A stretch of DNA of 46,668 nucleotides from Chloroflexota bacterium. GTDB lineage: Bacteria; Chloroflexota; Anaerolineae; Caldilineales; Caldilineaceae. The notes beneath the pieces are model-generated. The model was not told the origin of the DNA. It saw only the letters and a program-made list of their open reading frames with translations, and did not search any database. Where the stretch lies: positions 1-46,668 of the forward strand of contig BOKO01000035.1 in the NCBI GenBank assembly GCA_016861025.1, given 5' to 3'. The position numbers were made by a program, and so were the translations under genes. Positions within the stretch are counted from its first letter, which is position 1; every line of letters starts with the position of its first letter. Shown in pieces: positions 31,785 to 43,108 of the stretch.

Positions 31785-32567
31785 ATGCTTTTCGGGATGA
31801 TGAACAACCCGCGCGTGCCGATCCTCACCGAGATTGAGCGCGCCGCGCGCATGAACTTTGACTTCATTGATCTCACCATCGAAGCGCCAGGCGCTGCGCC
31901 GGAGAGCACGGACTGGCAAGCGGTGCGCGCTGCGCTGGAAGATCATGGATTGCGCGTCGTCACCCATGCCGCGCCATACCTGCCGCTCAACAACCCGTCG
32001 CCGGTGGTGCGACAGGCTGCGCTCGATGAACTGCGGCGCTGCATCGACATTGCCAGTATCCTCGGCGCGCCTTTTTGCACGACGCACTTTGTCGGCTGGC
32101 CTGCGTTTCTGAGTGAGGAGATGGGCTACGAGTATTACAGGCAGGCGTATCAGCTTCTGCTCAGGCATGGCGCCGGGCAGGGCGTGCAGGTGACGCTGGA
32201 AAACAGCCCTGACAACAAACACCAGCTCAAGTATTTCCGCGAAATTTTCTTTCGATTGCCGGAGCTTAAGCTCACCTTTGACATCGGACATGGCAACGTC
32301 AACACGGCGCGCAGCATGACGCGCGACTATCTCTTTGCGCTGGCGGATCGGCTCGTCCATGTGCACATCAGCGACAACGATGGCACGGCGGACGACCATC
32401 TACCCTTCGGCGCGCCGCGACAGGGCGCGATCAAGCTCAAGCATGAGCTGCAGATGCTGCGCGACTTTCGTTTTGACGGCACGTTGACGCTGGAAATTTT
32501 CGGGCACGAACGCTGGCTGTTGGCAAGCCGAGAGCTGGTGAAGGAGCGGCTGGCGGAGCTGGCATAG
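31785..32567 (+). CDS. Sugar phosphate isomerase/epimerase-like TIM-barrel protein
   Basis: A 260-residue AP-endonuclease-2/xylose-isomerase-like TIM barrel. Metal-site segments typical of the superfamily are VVTHAAPYLPLN, CTTHFVGW, VTLENSPDN, LTFDIGHGN, VHVHISDN and TLEIFG, with the Glu, Asp and His residues at strand ends. It probably isomerises or epimerises a sugar, inositol or sugar-phosphate; the sequence does not decide which. A nuclease role (endonuclease IV) is less likely because the nine-residue zinc set is incomplete. It follows the membrane protein gene closely and ends inside a strong hairpin shared with the opposing LCP gene. Confidence 0.88.
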   Translation: MLFGMMNNPRVPILTEIERAARMNFDFIDLTIEAPGAAPESTDWQAVRAALEDHGLRVVTHAAPYLPLNNPSPVVRQAALDELRRCIDIASILGAPFCTTHFVGWPAFLSEEMGYEYYRQAYQLLLRHGAGQGVQVTLENSPDNKHQLKYFREIFFRLPELKLTFDIGHGNVNTARSMTRDYLFALADRLVHVHISDNDGTADDHLPFGAPRQGAIKLKHELQMLRDFRFDGTLTLEIFGHERWLLASRELVKERLAELA

Positions 32568-32597
32568 TCTCCAGTCTCGATTGCGAGACTGGAGACT
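32566..32597. terminator. Bidirectional terminator-like hairpin between convergent genes
   Basis: A perfect 14-base-pair stem (32566-32579 with 32584-32597, arm AGTCTCCAGTCTCG) and a 4-base loop. It includes the last bases of the isomerase stop codon and lies 13 bases from the stop of the opposing LCP gene. No T-run on either side, so any termination would rely on the stem alone or on a factor. The arms resemble the 7-base repeat families. Confidence 0.65.
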
Positions 32598-32609
32598 GAA
32601 GATTTCCTC

Positions 32610-34031
32610 TCAACTGCCGTCAGCCGGCGGGTCGAGCAGGCTGATCGGAGCGGGCGTCGGCGTTGGGAAGACAAACGTTGACGCTGACCCGGCTGGCGTC
32701 GAGGTTGGCGCCGCCGCTTCCGTGTCCGGTGTGGTGACGGCTGGCTCTGGCTGTGCAATCAATTCAGGCGGCGGCAGTGTATCGAGGTCTGTGTTGAAGT
32801 CGGCGTTGTTGACGAATTGGGTGACATCGGTCGCAAAAGTGATGCCTGGCGGCAGCGCTGGACAGCGCGTGGAGTCCTTGCGATAGGAATCCGCCATGGC
32901 CGGTGCGTTCCAGACGCCTTCCACCACACTGCGCACGCGCGCCGGGTTGGCGATGCGCAACACCGAAGCGCCTTCCGGCGTGGTGTAGTTTTGCAGATCA
33001 TAGAGCGTCAATCCACTGGCGCGCACACTGGCGGGATCAAGCTGAATGCCCCAGGTCAGCAGATCAAGAATCTCCAAAGGATTCAGATCGGTTGCAACCA
33101 TGTTCTGGAAGGCGTTGTAAAGCGGGAAGAAATTGGCGAGCAGATTGGTGCGCAGCATCTGATTGCGCAATCCCCACAGAAACTCGCGCTGCCGCTGATT
33201 GCGTCCGATGTCGCTTTCTCGATAGCGCAGGCGCACAAACCAATACGCCGATTCACCGTCTAGCCACACATCACCCGCCGGCAATGCGAAGTAATCCCAG
33301 CGGTTGGTGGTCAGGTTGAAAATTGGTTCGTAAAATGGGCAATCCAGACGCACGGTGACGCCGCCCACGGCGTCGACCAGATCAACGAAGCCATCCATGC
33401 GCACGCGCACATAGTGTTTGGTCGAGATGCCCAGTGTATTCGCCAGCACTTGCGAGAGCAGCGCGGGGCCGCCACCGCCGGGGCTTGCCTTTTCGCCGAT
33501 ATTGTCAACCTGATTGATGCGCCCCCATCCATAGCCGGGGATCTGCACATAGAGATCGCGCGGAATACTGAAGACGGCGGCGCGCGCGTTGGCGCGGTCG
33601 ATGCCGACGACCATCACAACGTCGGTGCGCCAGTTTGTCCAGCCAGGGCGATGATCGGTGCCGAGCAGCAGGAAATTCTCGGTCTGGCTCCAGTTGAACG
33701 CAGGGCCGATCGGCGCCGGCAGCAACGCTGCGTCTGGCGCTGGCGGGCCTAACCACAGTGCGCCGACGCCGTTGGCTGCGGCAACCTGCGGATAGAGCGT
33801 GCGGCTGATGGAAAATGGCTGGAAGGGCGGCGTCGGTGGATTGTAGCTGCGGGCATCGACGCCGGGCAATGGCTTGTGGCTGCCTGTAATATCAAGCGGC
33901 GGTTTTGATGTCATCTCCAATGCCGCTTTCTGAACGCCGCGCGACCCTTGAAAGACGCCGCTTGAGCAGGATGTGAGCAAAAGCGACAAGACAAGGACTA
34001 GCGAAATGATCCGGGTATGGCCTGGCAACAT
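32610..34031 (-). CDS. LytR-CpsA-Psr family lipoprotein (first of two)
   Basis: A 473-residue LCP protein. Signal peptide with lipobox LTSC, lipidation predicted at Cys22. The LCP domain starts at about residue 120: FLLLGTDHRPGWTNWRTDVVMVVGIDRANARAAVFSIPRDLYVQIPG, with the conserved Asp and Arg residues that bind polyprenyl-pyrophosphate, then HYVRVRMDGFVDLVDAVGGV and YVRLRYRESDIGRNQRQ. LCP enzymes transfer glycopolymers from a lipid carrier to the cell wall or another acceptor. The last 60 residues are Pro/Thr-rich and look disordered. I chose ATG 34031 for the signal peptide and the AGGAG about 8 bases upstream; the longer frame adds 18 unlikely residues. A second LCP gene lies just upstream on the same strand. 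Confidence 0.9.
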   Translation of the reverse strand: MLPGHTRIISLVLVLSLLLTSCSSGVFQGSRGVQKAALEMTSKPPLDITGSHKPLPGVDARSYNPPTPPFQPFSISRTLYPQVAAANGVGALWLGPPAPDAALLPAPIGPAFNWSQTENFLLLGTDHRPGWTNWRTDVVMVVGIDRANARAAVFSIPRDLYVQIPGYGWGRINQVDNIGEKASPGGGGPALLSQVLANTLGISTKHYVRVRMDGFVDLVDAVGGVTVRLDCPFYEPIFNLTTNRWDYFALPAGDVWLDGESAYWFVRLRYRESDIGRNQRQREFLWGLRNQMLRTNLLANFFPLYNAFQNMVATDLNPLEILDLLTWGIQLDPASVRASGLTLYDLQNYTTPEGASVLRIANPARVRSVVEGVWNAPAMADSYRKDSTRCPALPPGITFATDVTQFVNNADFNTDLDTLPPPELIAQPEPAVTTPDTEAAAPTSTPAGSASTFVFPTPTPAPISLLDPPADGS

Positions 34032-34097
34032 GCAAACATACTCCTGATGCAGTTGAATAGGATTGTACGCTGCTGTTCCATTCACTGCATAACAATC

Positions 34098-34141
34098 AAT
34101 GGCGCTTATGAGCTGCGGTCAGCAAGCCCATGAGCGCCATT
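34098..34141. terminator. Hairpin between the two LCP genes
   Basis: Arms AATGGCGCT (34098-34106) and AGCGCCATT (34133-34141), extended by a second short pairing of ATGAGC-like bases. It follows the stop of the upstream LCP gene on the minus strand. The T content after it is weak, so termination is only possible. Confidence 0.4.
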
Positions 34142-34234
34142 ATACATATAGATGTTGCAGATGCCCTAACTTCAGAATGAACGAAAAAATGTGCGTCGTC
34201 CAGCCATGCGTTTATGCGCTGCGATTTGCCTTCA

Positions 34235-35365
<1,131 letters not shown>

Positions 35366-35432
35366 GGCTGAGTCCTTGTTGGATATGCTGAACTGGGAAC
35401 GTGGCCCTCCCCAAATCTTTGTCTACTCTACA

Positions 35433-36050
<618 letters not shown>

Positions 36051-36153
36051 CGTTCATCCTTTCACCGAAAATTTTCTGTAGACGCCGCTCGCAGCGGCGT
36101 GTTCTCTGTTCACTCGTAGACGCCGCTCGCAGCGGCGTGTTCTCTGCTCGCCT

Positions 36154-37404
36154 CTACTTTTGCGCCTCCATCCAGCGATTCAGTTCGAGCAGCGCCTGGT
36201 TGCTGAGGCGGATATGCGTATAGTCATCCTGGCCGCCAAAGGCGATCTGAGCGGTGAACACGGTTTTTCCATCGTCCAGCGCCAGCCAGGTCTCGCCAGC
36301 TTTGCGCCCGAAAACGCCTTCATCTACGCCGGAGGTGCCGACCAGCGCCAACCCGATGGTGGCGGCGGTGGTGGCGCGCAGCCAGGCCGCCGCGCGTTCG
36401 GCAAGCGCCCGTCGCATCGGCGAATCGAGTTCGTCGGGCGTCTCGATGTTCGCCAGCCCCGGCGGCAGCGCGTATTGCCCGGTGACCACGGTGCGCAACA
36501 GCGGTGAATATTCAGCGAATGCGGTTGCCAGCCGCTCCGCCAGGACGCCGCGCGTGTTGGTTTCAAGCAGCGCCACCGTCACATTGGCAGCCTGCATCTT
36601 GCGCACGAGGAAAGTCTCAAAACTCTCATCAGGCGTGGTCGAGTAAATGTATGCGCCCACGGCTTTGCGCACCTCAGCCTCGATTTCGTCGAGCATCTGT
36701 TCGGCGGTGGCCGGATCTTCGGCGCGCGCGGCGATGCGAATATCGACCTGACCGGTCTTGGCAGCCAGCCCAACGGTCGGGTTGCTGCGTCGCATCAACG
36801 CATCGAGGCGAGCGTCGATCGTGCTTTCGCCGATGCCGAAGGTGCGCAGGATGCGTCTCCGGATCACCGCCTCGCTGCCCATGCGCGCACGTAAGTAGGG
36901 CAGCACTGAAGACGCCAGCATCTCCTTCATTTCGCGCGGCACGCCGGGCAGCGCGATCACAGCGCAGCGTTCAGTCTCGACGATGAAGCCAGGCGCTGTA
37001 CCGACCGGGTTCTCAATCAAAATCGCATCTTGCGGAATCAGCGCCTGTTGTCGATTATTGTCGGTCATCGCTACGCCGAAACGCGCAAATCGTTGTTTCA
37101 GTGTCTCCAGCGCTTTTTCGTGTAGGACAAGGGGGCGCCGGGTTGCGTTGGCGACGGCGTCGCGCGTGATGTCGTCCACTGTAGGGCCTAACCCGCCGGT
37201 GATGATAATCACATCGCTGCGCGTCATGCCCAGTTCGATGACGCCGCGCAGCCGCGGCTCGTTGTCGCCGACCGTCGTTTTGTAATAAAGGTTGACGCCG
37301 ATGTCGCGCAGTTGCTGCGCAATCCACGCGGCGTTGGTGTCGACAATGTCGCCGAGCAAAATTTCGGTGCCCGACGTGATGATTTCAGCAGTCAAAGTTG
37401 GCAT
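36154..37404 (-). CDS. CinA-like protein with degenerate deamidase half
   Basis: A 416-residue protein of the CinA type. The N-terminal half (COG1058, MoCF-like) is well preserved: AEIITSGTEILLGDIVDTNAAWIAQQL, IIITGGLGPTVDDITRDA and VIALPGVPREMKEM. In full CinA this part is an ADP-ribose pyrophosphatase. The C-terminal half should be an NMN deamidase with an AESCTGG motif and a GPGG loop. Here the first reads LLETNTRGVLAERL and the second is not visible, so the catalytic Ser and Gly residues are missing. This half is probably inactive or reused. ATG 37404 opens the family's usual N-terminus. Upstream is an imperfect palindrome; downstream are the 31-base repeats. Confidence 0.88.
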   Translation of the reverse strand: MPTLTAEIITSGTEILLGDIVDTNAAWIAQQLRDIGVNLYYKTTVGDNEPRLRGVIELGMTRSDVIIITGGLGPTVDDITRDAVANATRRPLVLHEKALETLKQRFARFGVAMTDNNRQQALIPQDAILIENPVGTAPGFIVETERCAVIALPGVPREMKEMLASSVLPYLRARMGSEAVIRRRILRTFGIGESTIDARLDALMRRSNPTVGLAAKTGQVDIRIAARAEDPATAEQMLDEIEAEVRKAVGAYIYSTTPDESFETFLVRKMQAANVTVALLETNTRGVLAERLATAFAEYSPLLRTVVTGQYALPPGLANIETPDELDSPMRRALAERAAAWLRATTAATIGLALVGTSGVDEGVFGRKAGETWLALDDGKTVFTAQIAFGGQDDYTHIRLSNQALLELNRWMEAQK

Positions 37405-37475
37405 GGCTTACAGCGCTGTTTAGGTAAGAGAGGGGTGGTCGAATTACGAAAATTGCAGGTTTGCATACGGGCGCC

Positions 37476-37528
37476 GCGGATGTAGCAGATTTTCGCGAAA
37501 TTTATCCGCGTCCATCTGCTCAATCCGC
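37476..37528. repeat. Imperfect 22-base inverted repeat between cinA-like and CpXC genes
   Basis: Arms at 37476-37497 and 37507-37528 pair at 17 of 22 positions by my count, with a 9-base loop. It lies about 20 bases beyond the stop of the CpXC gene on the minus strand and may end its transcript. Confidence 0.55.
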
Positions 37529-37546
37529 ACAATCCACGCTCCATCT

Positions 37547-39091
37547 TTACAGCATCAAGGAAGCCTGCGCGCGGATCGCCTTGAGCCGGTCGGCGATGTC
37601 GCTGCCCTCGCGCTGTCGGAAATCCTCTTCCAGTTGGCGCAGCGCCTCAATGAACTCGCGGTTCAGCAGCGCGCGGTTCTCTTCGAGCAGTTTGCGTTGC
37701 GCTTTTTGATCGGGCGCGTTGATCAGGTCGTTGACCAGACGCAATTCGGGCGACATCTGCGCCTGCATGACGTTGAGCGCCATGTCGTAGATCTTGCGCA
37801 TACGAGCGGCGGCGGCTGTCGCTTTGTTCTGCTCGGCGCGCTGAATGTTGGCGGCGAGCAGACCGAGGAAATTTTCGTCGATCAGGTCGGCGTTTTCGCG
37901 CAGCGTCGCTTCGGCGTCGGTCGATTCGAGCACAGCTTGCAGCACCTGCTGCGCCTGCGCGGCAGCATCCTGCTGCAAAGCGCGCTGTTGATCCTGCACC
38001 GCCATCACTAATTCGCGTAGCCGTTCCAGGCGTTCGCGCACCGCCGGGTCGTTGGTGTGCTCGAGCCGTTCGGCAATCGCCAGCAGAAACTGGTAATCGA
38101 GCATCGGCGCCAGCGACAGCGCCACCGACGGACCCACATCCTCGCCGCCTTCCTCGCTCCACGCTTCCAAGAGGATGTTGAGCACATCTTCGCGGGTGGC
38201 GTTGGGCTGAATTTTGCGCACAACCTGCTCGACGCGCTGCTGCAACGCCTTGATCTCGCGACCGGCGTCAGTTTTTTCCAACAGCGCCTGGCGCAGCGTC
38301 TGCAAGGCAACCAGGCTTTCACGGTCGCCCTGGCTGCCCGACAGCATCATCAGCCGCTCGATCAGCGAGAAGAACTGGCGATCGATCAGCCCTTTGTAGC
38401 GTTCGAGCGCAATGTCGAGCGCGCCCGGATCGTCCGCCAGCCGCGCCAGGCTCTGAATCGCGGCGGCCTGGTCGCGCTGCCGCCGCAACATTTCTGGCGT
38501 GACGCCCTGAAATTCCCACAGTTTTTCGATGAAGCGATTCCAGTCGAGATACTCTTTGGGCTGAAGCATATAGCCGCGGCGCGCCTCGGTGGGCAGCTTG
38601 CGCATCAACGTCTGCGTCAGGTCGCCGATGATGCGCTGGCGCTGCACGTCGTCGATGCCGGTTGGCGGCACGTAGACGCCGAGGAAGTTGTGCGCCGGGT
38701 CGTGCACCATCAGCGGCGCGCCAAGGGGGCCGCCAACGCCACACTGTGGGCAGACTGCCATGTTGACCTGTCCGCCCAAGATCGCAGGGCCAAGCTCTGG
38801 ATTGACGCCAAGGTCGATGATCGTAAAGATCGGCACGACATAGGGTGTGCCACAACTTGGACATTGCACCTGGGCGCCGGTCGGTGGAAAGAGCAGATTT
38901 TCGCCCGGACGCCCGCGCCGCTCTGGCGTCGATGGCGGAGGAGCTGCTTCAGCCGCTTCCGGTGTGCTGGGTTCTGCTTGCGTCAGGCTTTGCTCGGTCT
39001 CGTCGCGTCGCCGCGAGAATCCTTTGGGTAATTCGATGCCGCCGCCGGAAGCAGACTTGCGTTCCTGGCCCGGCAGGATAATGCCGCTCAT
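37547..39091 (-). CDS. CpXC-domain protein (514 aa)
   Basis: The N-terminal 65 residues are Pro/Glu/Ser-rich and look disordered. A CpXC-type zinc domain follows, with CPSCGTPY and CPQCG as the metal ligands and the LVHDP-like segment MVHDPAHNFLGVYVPP. The remaining 350 residues are almost all helical, with many Gln, Glu, Leu and Arg residues (QDQQRALQQDAAAQAQQVLQAVLES; RLRELVMA), suggesting long helical-repeat or coiled-coil structure. The function is unknown for the family. I place the start at ATG 39091 (MSGIILPGQERKS), with AAGGA about 12 bases upstream; the longer frame overlaps the divergent hypA promoter. Confidence 0.82.
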   Translation of the reverse strand: MSGIILPGQERKSASGGGIELPKGFSRRRDETEQSLTQAEPSTPEAAEAAPPPSTPERRGRPGENLLFPPTGAQVQCPSCGTPYVVPIFTIIDLGVNPELGPAILGGQVNMAVCPQCGVGGPLGAPLMVHDPAHNFLGVYVPPTGIDDVQRQRIIGDLTQTLMRKLPTEARRGYMLQPKEYLDWNRFIEKLWEFQGVTPEMLRRQRDQAAAIQSLARLADDPGALDIALERYKGLIDRQFFSLIERLMMLSGSQGDRESLVALQTLRQALLEKTDAGREIKALQQRVEQVVRKIQPNATREDVLNILLEAWSEEGGEDVGPSVALSLAPMLDYQFLLAIAERLEHTNDPAVRERLERLRELVMAVQDQQRALQQDAAAQAQQVLQAVLESTDAEATLRENADLIDENFLGLLAANIQRAEQNKATAAAARMRKIYDMALNVMQAQMSPELRLVNDLINAPDQKAQRKLLEENRALLNREFIEALRQLEEDFRQREGSDIADRLKAIRAQASLML

Positions 39092-39228
39092 AGATGATTT
39101 GATTCCTTCTTTATTGAATGGTGCGGGAGTCGCTTGGTTCGTTTCGCCGCAATCTTGCCCATTGTACAGCACTGCAGCACAGCGCCCAAAGGAGGGCAAA
39201 CACAAACGGAGTATGGTACACTATTGTC

Positions 39229-39600
39229 ATGCACGAACTGTCGATTGCGCACAATCTGGTCGAGCTTGCTGAGGAAGCGGCGCGCTCTGCAGGTGCAGTG
39301 CGGGTGACGGTCGTGCAGCTACGGTTGGGCGAGATGGCGGGCGTGGTCGAGGATGCGCTGCGCTTTTGCTTTCCGGTGGCGGCAAGCGGTACGCTGGTCG
39401 AAGGCGCCGAACTGCACATTGAGTATGCGCCGGTGCAGGTTTTCTGTGAAGCGTGCAAGCAGGCGCAGACGCTGACGCCGCCGTTTGTCTTTCGCTGCCC
39501 AGTCTGCGGCGCATCGACGCCGAGGTTGCTGCAAGGGCGAGAGATTCAGATCGAGTCGATCGAGATTGAAGAAGGTGAGCTTGAAACCACGAATTCTTGA
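39229..39600 (+). CDS. hypA: Hydrogenase nickel-insertion protein HypA
   Basis: A 123-residue HypA with the invariant MHELSIA start, where His2 binds nickel, and the structural zinc site CEAC...CPVC at about residues 74-77 and 90-93. HypA delivers nickel to the hydrogenase large subunit together with HypB. The ATG at 39229 is fixed by the MHEL motif. The 3' end overlaps hypB by 26 bases. First gene of the hyp cluster; its promoter lies in the 137-base gap to the divergent CpXC gene. Confidence 0.96.
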   Translation: MHELSIAHNLVELAEEAARSAGAVRVTVVQLRLGEMAGVVEDALRFCFPVAASGTLVEGAELHIEYAPVQVFCEACKQAQTLTPPFVFRCPVCGASTPRLLQGREIQIESIEIEEGELETTNS

Positions 39601-40264
39601 GCTGCGACAAGCGGTGCTCGACAAGAATGACCGGCTGGCGCAAGAGTTGCGAACGCGCTTTGAGGCAGCAGGCGTCTTCACCGTAAACCTGGTTTCCAGC
39701 CCAGGCGCGGGCAAGACCGCGCTGCTTGAGGAGACGCTGCGGCGCATGCAGGCGCGCGAGCTGCGGGTGGCGGCGATTGTCGGCGACCTGGCGACGGAGA
39801 ACGACGCGCGCCGGCTGGCGCGCAGCGGCGCGCCCGTGCGCCAGATCGAGACTGGCGGCTTGTGCCATCTCGAAGCCGATCTGGTGGCGCGGCGGCTGGA
39901 AGGGTGGACATTGACGGATTTCGATTTTCTGTTTATCGAAAATGTCGGCAACCTGGTCTGCCCCTCGGATTATGACCTGGGCGAGGCGCTGCGCGTGGCG
40001 TTGCTGGCGACGACTGAAGGCGAGGACAAGCCGCTCAAATATCCGCCGATGTTTCACAGCGCCGACGTTGTGATGCTGACCAAGTGCGACCTGTCCGCCG
40101 CCGTCGAGTTTGACCGCGCCGCAGCCGTCGCTGCGATCGAGGCAATTGCGCCGCACGCACGCATTTTGGAGACCTCGGCGCGCACCGGCGCGGGCATCGA
40201 CGCCTGGATCGATCTGTTGGTCGAACGGCGCGCCGCGGTAATGCGTGCGTCGCACCGGTCATGA
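39575..40264 (+). CDS. hypB: Hydrogenase maturation GTPase HypB
   Basis: A 229-residue SIMIBI-class GTPase that drives nickel insertion into [NiFe]-hydrogenase. P-loop SSPGAGKT is at about residues 39-46. The metal site between protomers is GGLCHLEADL. The guanine-specificity segment TKCD and downstream TSARTGAGIDAW are present. The N-terminal CCxxC-type high-affinity nickel motif and the His-rich stretch are absent, so this is the short, storage-free form. GTG at 39575 (VSLKPRILEL) is preferred; a TTG at 39581 is possible. The start lies inside hypA, and the stop lies inside a 19-base-pair hairpin. Confidence 0.94.
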   Translation: MSLKPRILELRQAVLDKNDRLAQELRTRFEAAGVFTVNLVSSPGAGKTALLEETLRRMQARELRVAAIVGDLATENDARRLARSGAPVRQIETGGLCHLEADLVARRLEGWTLTDFDFLFIENVGNLVCPSDYDLGEALRVALLATTEGEDKPLKYPPMFHSADVVMLTKCDLSAAVEFDRAAAVAAIEAIAPHARILETSARTGAGIDAWIDLLVERRAAVMRASHRS

Positions 40265-40307
40265 GGTCTCGCATCGACTAGAGCGCGTTGACCGGTGCGA
40301 CGCACGC
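40243..40307 (+). promoter_or_regulatory. Long perfect hairpin between hypB and hypC
   Basis: A perfect 19-base-pair stem (40243-40261 with 40289-40307, arm GCGTGCGTCGCACCGGTCA) with a 27-base loop. The left arm encodes the last hypB residues and the hypB stop codon is the first three bases of the loop. No T-run follows, and hypC starts 30 bases later. More likely an mRNA-stability or processing element, or an attenuator, than a simple terminator. Confidence 0.75.
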
Positions 40308-40337
40308 GCTGGGCAGGGATTAGCAAAGGAGTGAAGC

Positions 40338-40575
40338 ATGTGTCTAGGCATTCCCGGACGGGTGATGGAAATTTACGAGACCAACGGTGTGCGCATGGGC
40401 AAAGTCGACTTTGCGGGCATCACCAAGGAAGTCTGTCTGGCGTATGTGCCGGAGATCGCGGTCGGCGACTACACGATCGTGCATGTCGGTTTTGCGATCA
40501 CACAGCTTGACGAGGCGTCGGCGCAGGAGTCGCTGCGGCTGTTTGAGGAGATGGGCGTGCTGGAGGAGGAGCTGG

Positions 40576-40592
<17 letters not shown>
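40338..40592 (+). CDS. hypC: Hydrogenase assembly chaperone HypC
   Basis: An 84-residue HypC. It starts MCLGIPGRV, with the essential Cys2 that carries iron during Fe(CN)2CO assembly, and contains the conserved His in VHVGFAITQLDE. It acts with HypD and then escorts the hydrogenase large subunit. ATG 40338 has AAAGGAG about 7 bases upstream. It is the only cistron of the cluster not overlapping its upstream neighbour; the 73-base gap holds part of the hairpin at 40243-40307. Its 3' end overlaps hypD by 17 bases. Confidence 0.96.
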
Positions 40593-41690
<1,098 letters not shown>

Positions 41691-41694
<4 letters not shown>

Positions 41695-42035
41695 ACACTT
41701 TTGCCATTTGTGTGAGTAACGCCGGGCATTCGGCGTCGCTGGAACTTCACAAACTCTACCGCGTTCTGCCAGACGTTGACGCTGCCAATGACGGCGATCT
41801 GCGCATCGTTGATGAAAGTGGTGAGAACTACTTGTGTCCTGCCGCTAACTTTGTGTTGGTTGAAGCGCCGTCACCGATGGAACAGGGCGAAGACGTTTCT
41901 GTGCGTCGCAAGCAAATTGCAGAAGATGCACAAAAGACGCTTGCGCTCTTCCGCTCCGGCAAGTTGCTGGCGCGCCCCGTTGAAGATGTCATTGCAAGTT
42001 TGGAGGCGGCGTTGTTGGAGCCGGATGAAGATTGA
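41691..42035 (+). CDS. Small uncharacterised protein between hypD and hypE (114 aa)
   Basis: I do not recognise a named function. Residues 1-65 look like a small family of bacterial proteins with the pattern NAGHSASLELHKLYRVLPD, then GDLRIVDESGENYLCPAANFVLVE. The second half is charged and helical (VSVRRKQIAEDAQKTLALFRSGKLLARPVEDVIASLEAALLEPDED) and resembles short toxin-antitoxin-linked helices only in composition. It shares an ATGA overlap with hypD and a TGATG overlap with hypE, so it is translated as part of the hyp operon. That coupling suggests a role linked to hydrogenase maturation or an inserted passenger gene. Confidence 0.85.
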
Positions 42036-43093
42036 TGTCTGCCACTCTTGATTTCAATAACTGGTCCTGCCCGATTCCGCTGCGCAGTTACCCGACGATC
42101 GTGATGGGGCATGGCGGCGGCGGCAAGCTGTCGGCGGAGCTGGTGGAGCATCTCTTTGCGCCAGCGTTTCGCAATGCGACGCTCGACGCGCTGGGCGACG
42201 CCGCCGTCTTTGCGCTTGACGGCGGGCGGCTGGCATACAGCACCGACTCGTTCGTGGTGCGTCCGCTCTTTTTCCCTGGCGGCAACATCGGCGCGCTGGC
42301 GGTCAACGGCACGGTCAACGACCTGGCGATGATGGGTGCACAGCCGCGTTTCCTGACCGCCGGCTTCATCCTGGAGGAAGGGCTGCCGGTGGCGCAGCTT
42401 GGCGCCATCGTTGAGGCAATGGCGGCGGCGGCGCACACAGCGGGCGTGCAGATCGTCGCTGGCGACACGAAGGTCGTCGACAAAGGGCACGGCGACGGCG
42501 TCTACATCAACACCAGCGGCATCGGCGTGATCGCGGAGGGCGTGGAGATTGCACCCAACCGCGCTCGCCCTGGCGATGTGGTGATTGTCAGCGGCGAGCT
42601 GGGCTTGCATGGCATTGCGATCCTGAGCGTGCGCGAGGGACTGGAGTTTGGCGCACCCATCGAAAGCGACTGCGCCCCACTCAACGGGCTGGTGGCGGCA
42701 ATGCTGGCGGCGAGTCGCGACATTCATGTGTTGCGCGATGCGACGCGCGGCGGGCTGGCGGCAGTGCTCAACGAGATCGCACGCGCGTCACAGGTCGGCA
42801 TCACCTACGAGGAGCGCAAATTGCCCGTGCCGCCTGCCGTCGCCGCTGCGTGCGACATGCTGGGCATGGATCCGGTGCACATCGCCAACGAGGGCAAGCT
42901 GGTCGCCATCGTGGCGCCCGATGCCGCCGACGCTGTGCTGGAGGCGATGCAGCGCCATCCCCTGGGCGCACGCGCTGCCATCATCGGGCGCGTCACCGAA
43001 CAGCATCCACGCGTCGTCGTCGCGCGCACCGCCATCGGCGGCAGTCGCGTAGTCGATATGCAGGTTGGCGAGCAGTTGCCGCGGATTTGTTGA
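42035..43093 (+). CDS. hypE: Hydrogenase maturation protein HypE
   Basis: A 352-residue HypE (PurM/ThiL-like ATP-dependent dehydratase). It makes the cyanide ligands by dehydrating a thiocarboxamide on its C-terminal Cys. The C-terminus is the diagnostic PRIC. Other segments are MGHGGGGKLSAELVEHLF, LGDAAVFALDGGRLAYSTDSFVVRPLFFPGG, VNGTVNDLAMMGA and DATRGGLAAVLNEIA. The ATG at 42035 overlaps the upstream stop. The partner carbamoyltransferase HypF is not in the window. The next gene is convergent, so this ends the hyp operon. Confidence 0.96.
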   Translation: MSATLDFNNWSCPIPLRSYPTIVMGHGGGGKLSAELVEHLFAPAFRNATLDALGDAAVFALDGGRLAYSTDSFVVRPLFFPGGNIGALAVNGTVNDLAMMGAQPRFLTAGFILEEGLPVAQLGAIVEAMAAAAHTAGVQIVAGDTKVVDKGHGDGVYINTSGIGVIAEGVEIAPNRARPGDVVIVSGELGLHGIAILSVREGLEFGAPIESDCAPLNGLVAAMLAASRDIHVLRDATRGGLAAVLNEIARASQVGITYEERKLPVPPAVAAACDMLGMDPVHIANEGKLVAIVAPDAADAVLEAMQRHPLGARAAIIGRVTEQHPRVVVARTAIGGSRVVDMQVGEQLPRIC

Positions 43094-43108
43094 ACTGGTT
43101 GATAGTGT

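Noticed and set aside
31785..32567. Endonuclease IV
   Set aside because: The TIM-barrel family is shared, but the full three-zinc ligand set and typical Nfo motifs are not visible; sugar isomerase/epimerase-like is the safer call.
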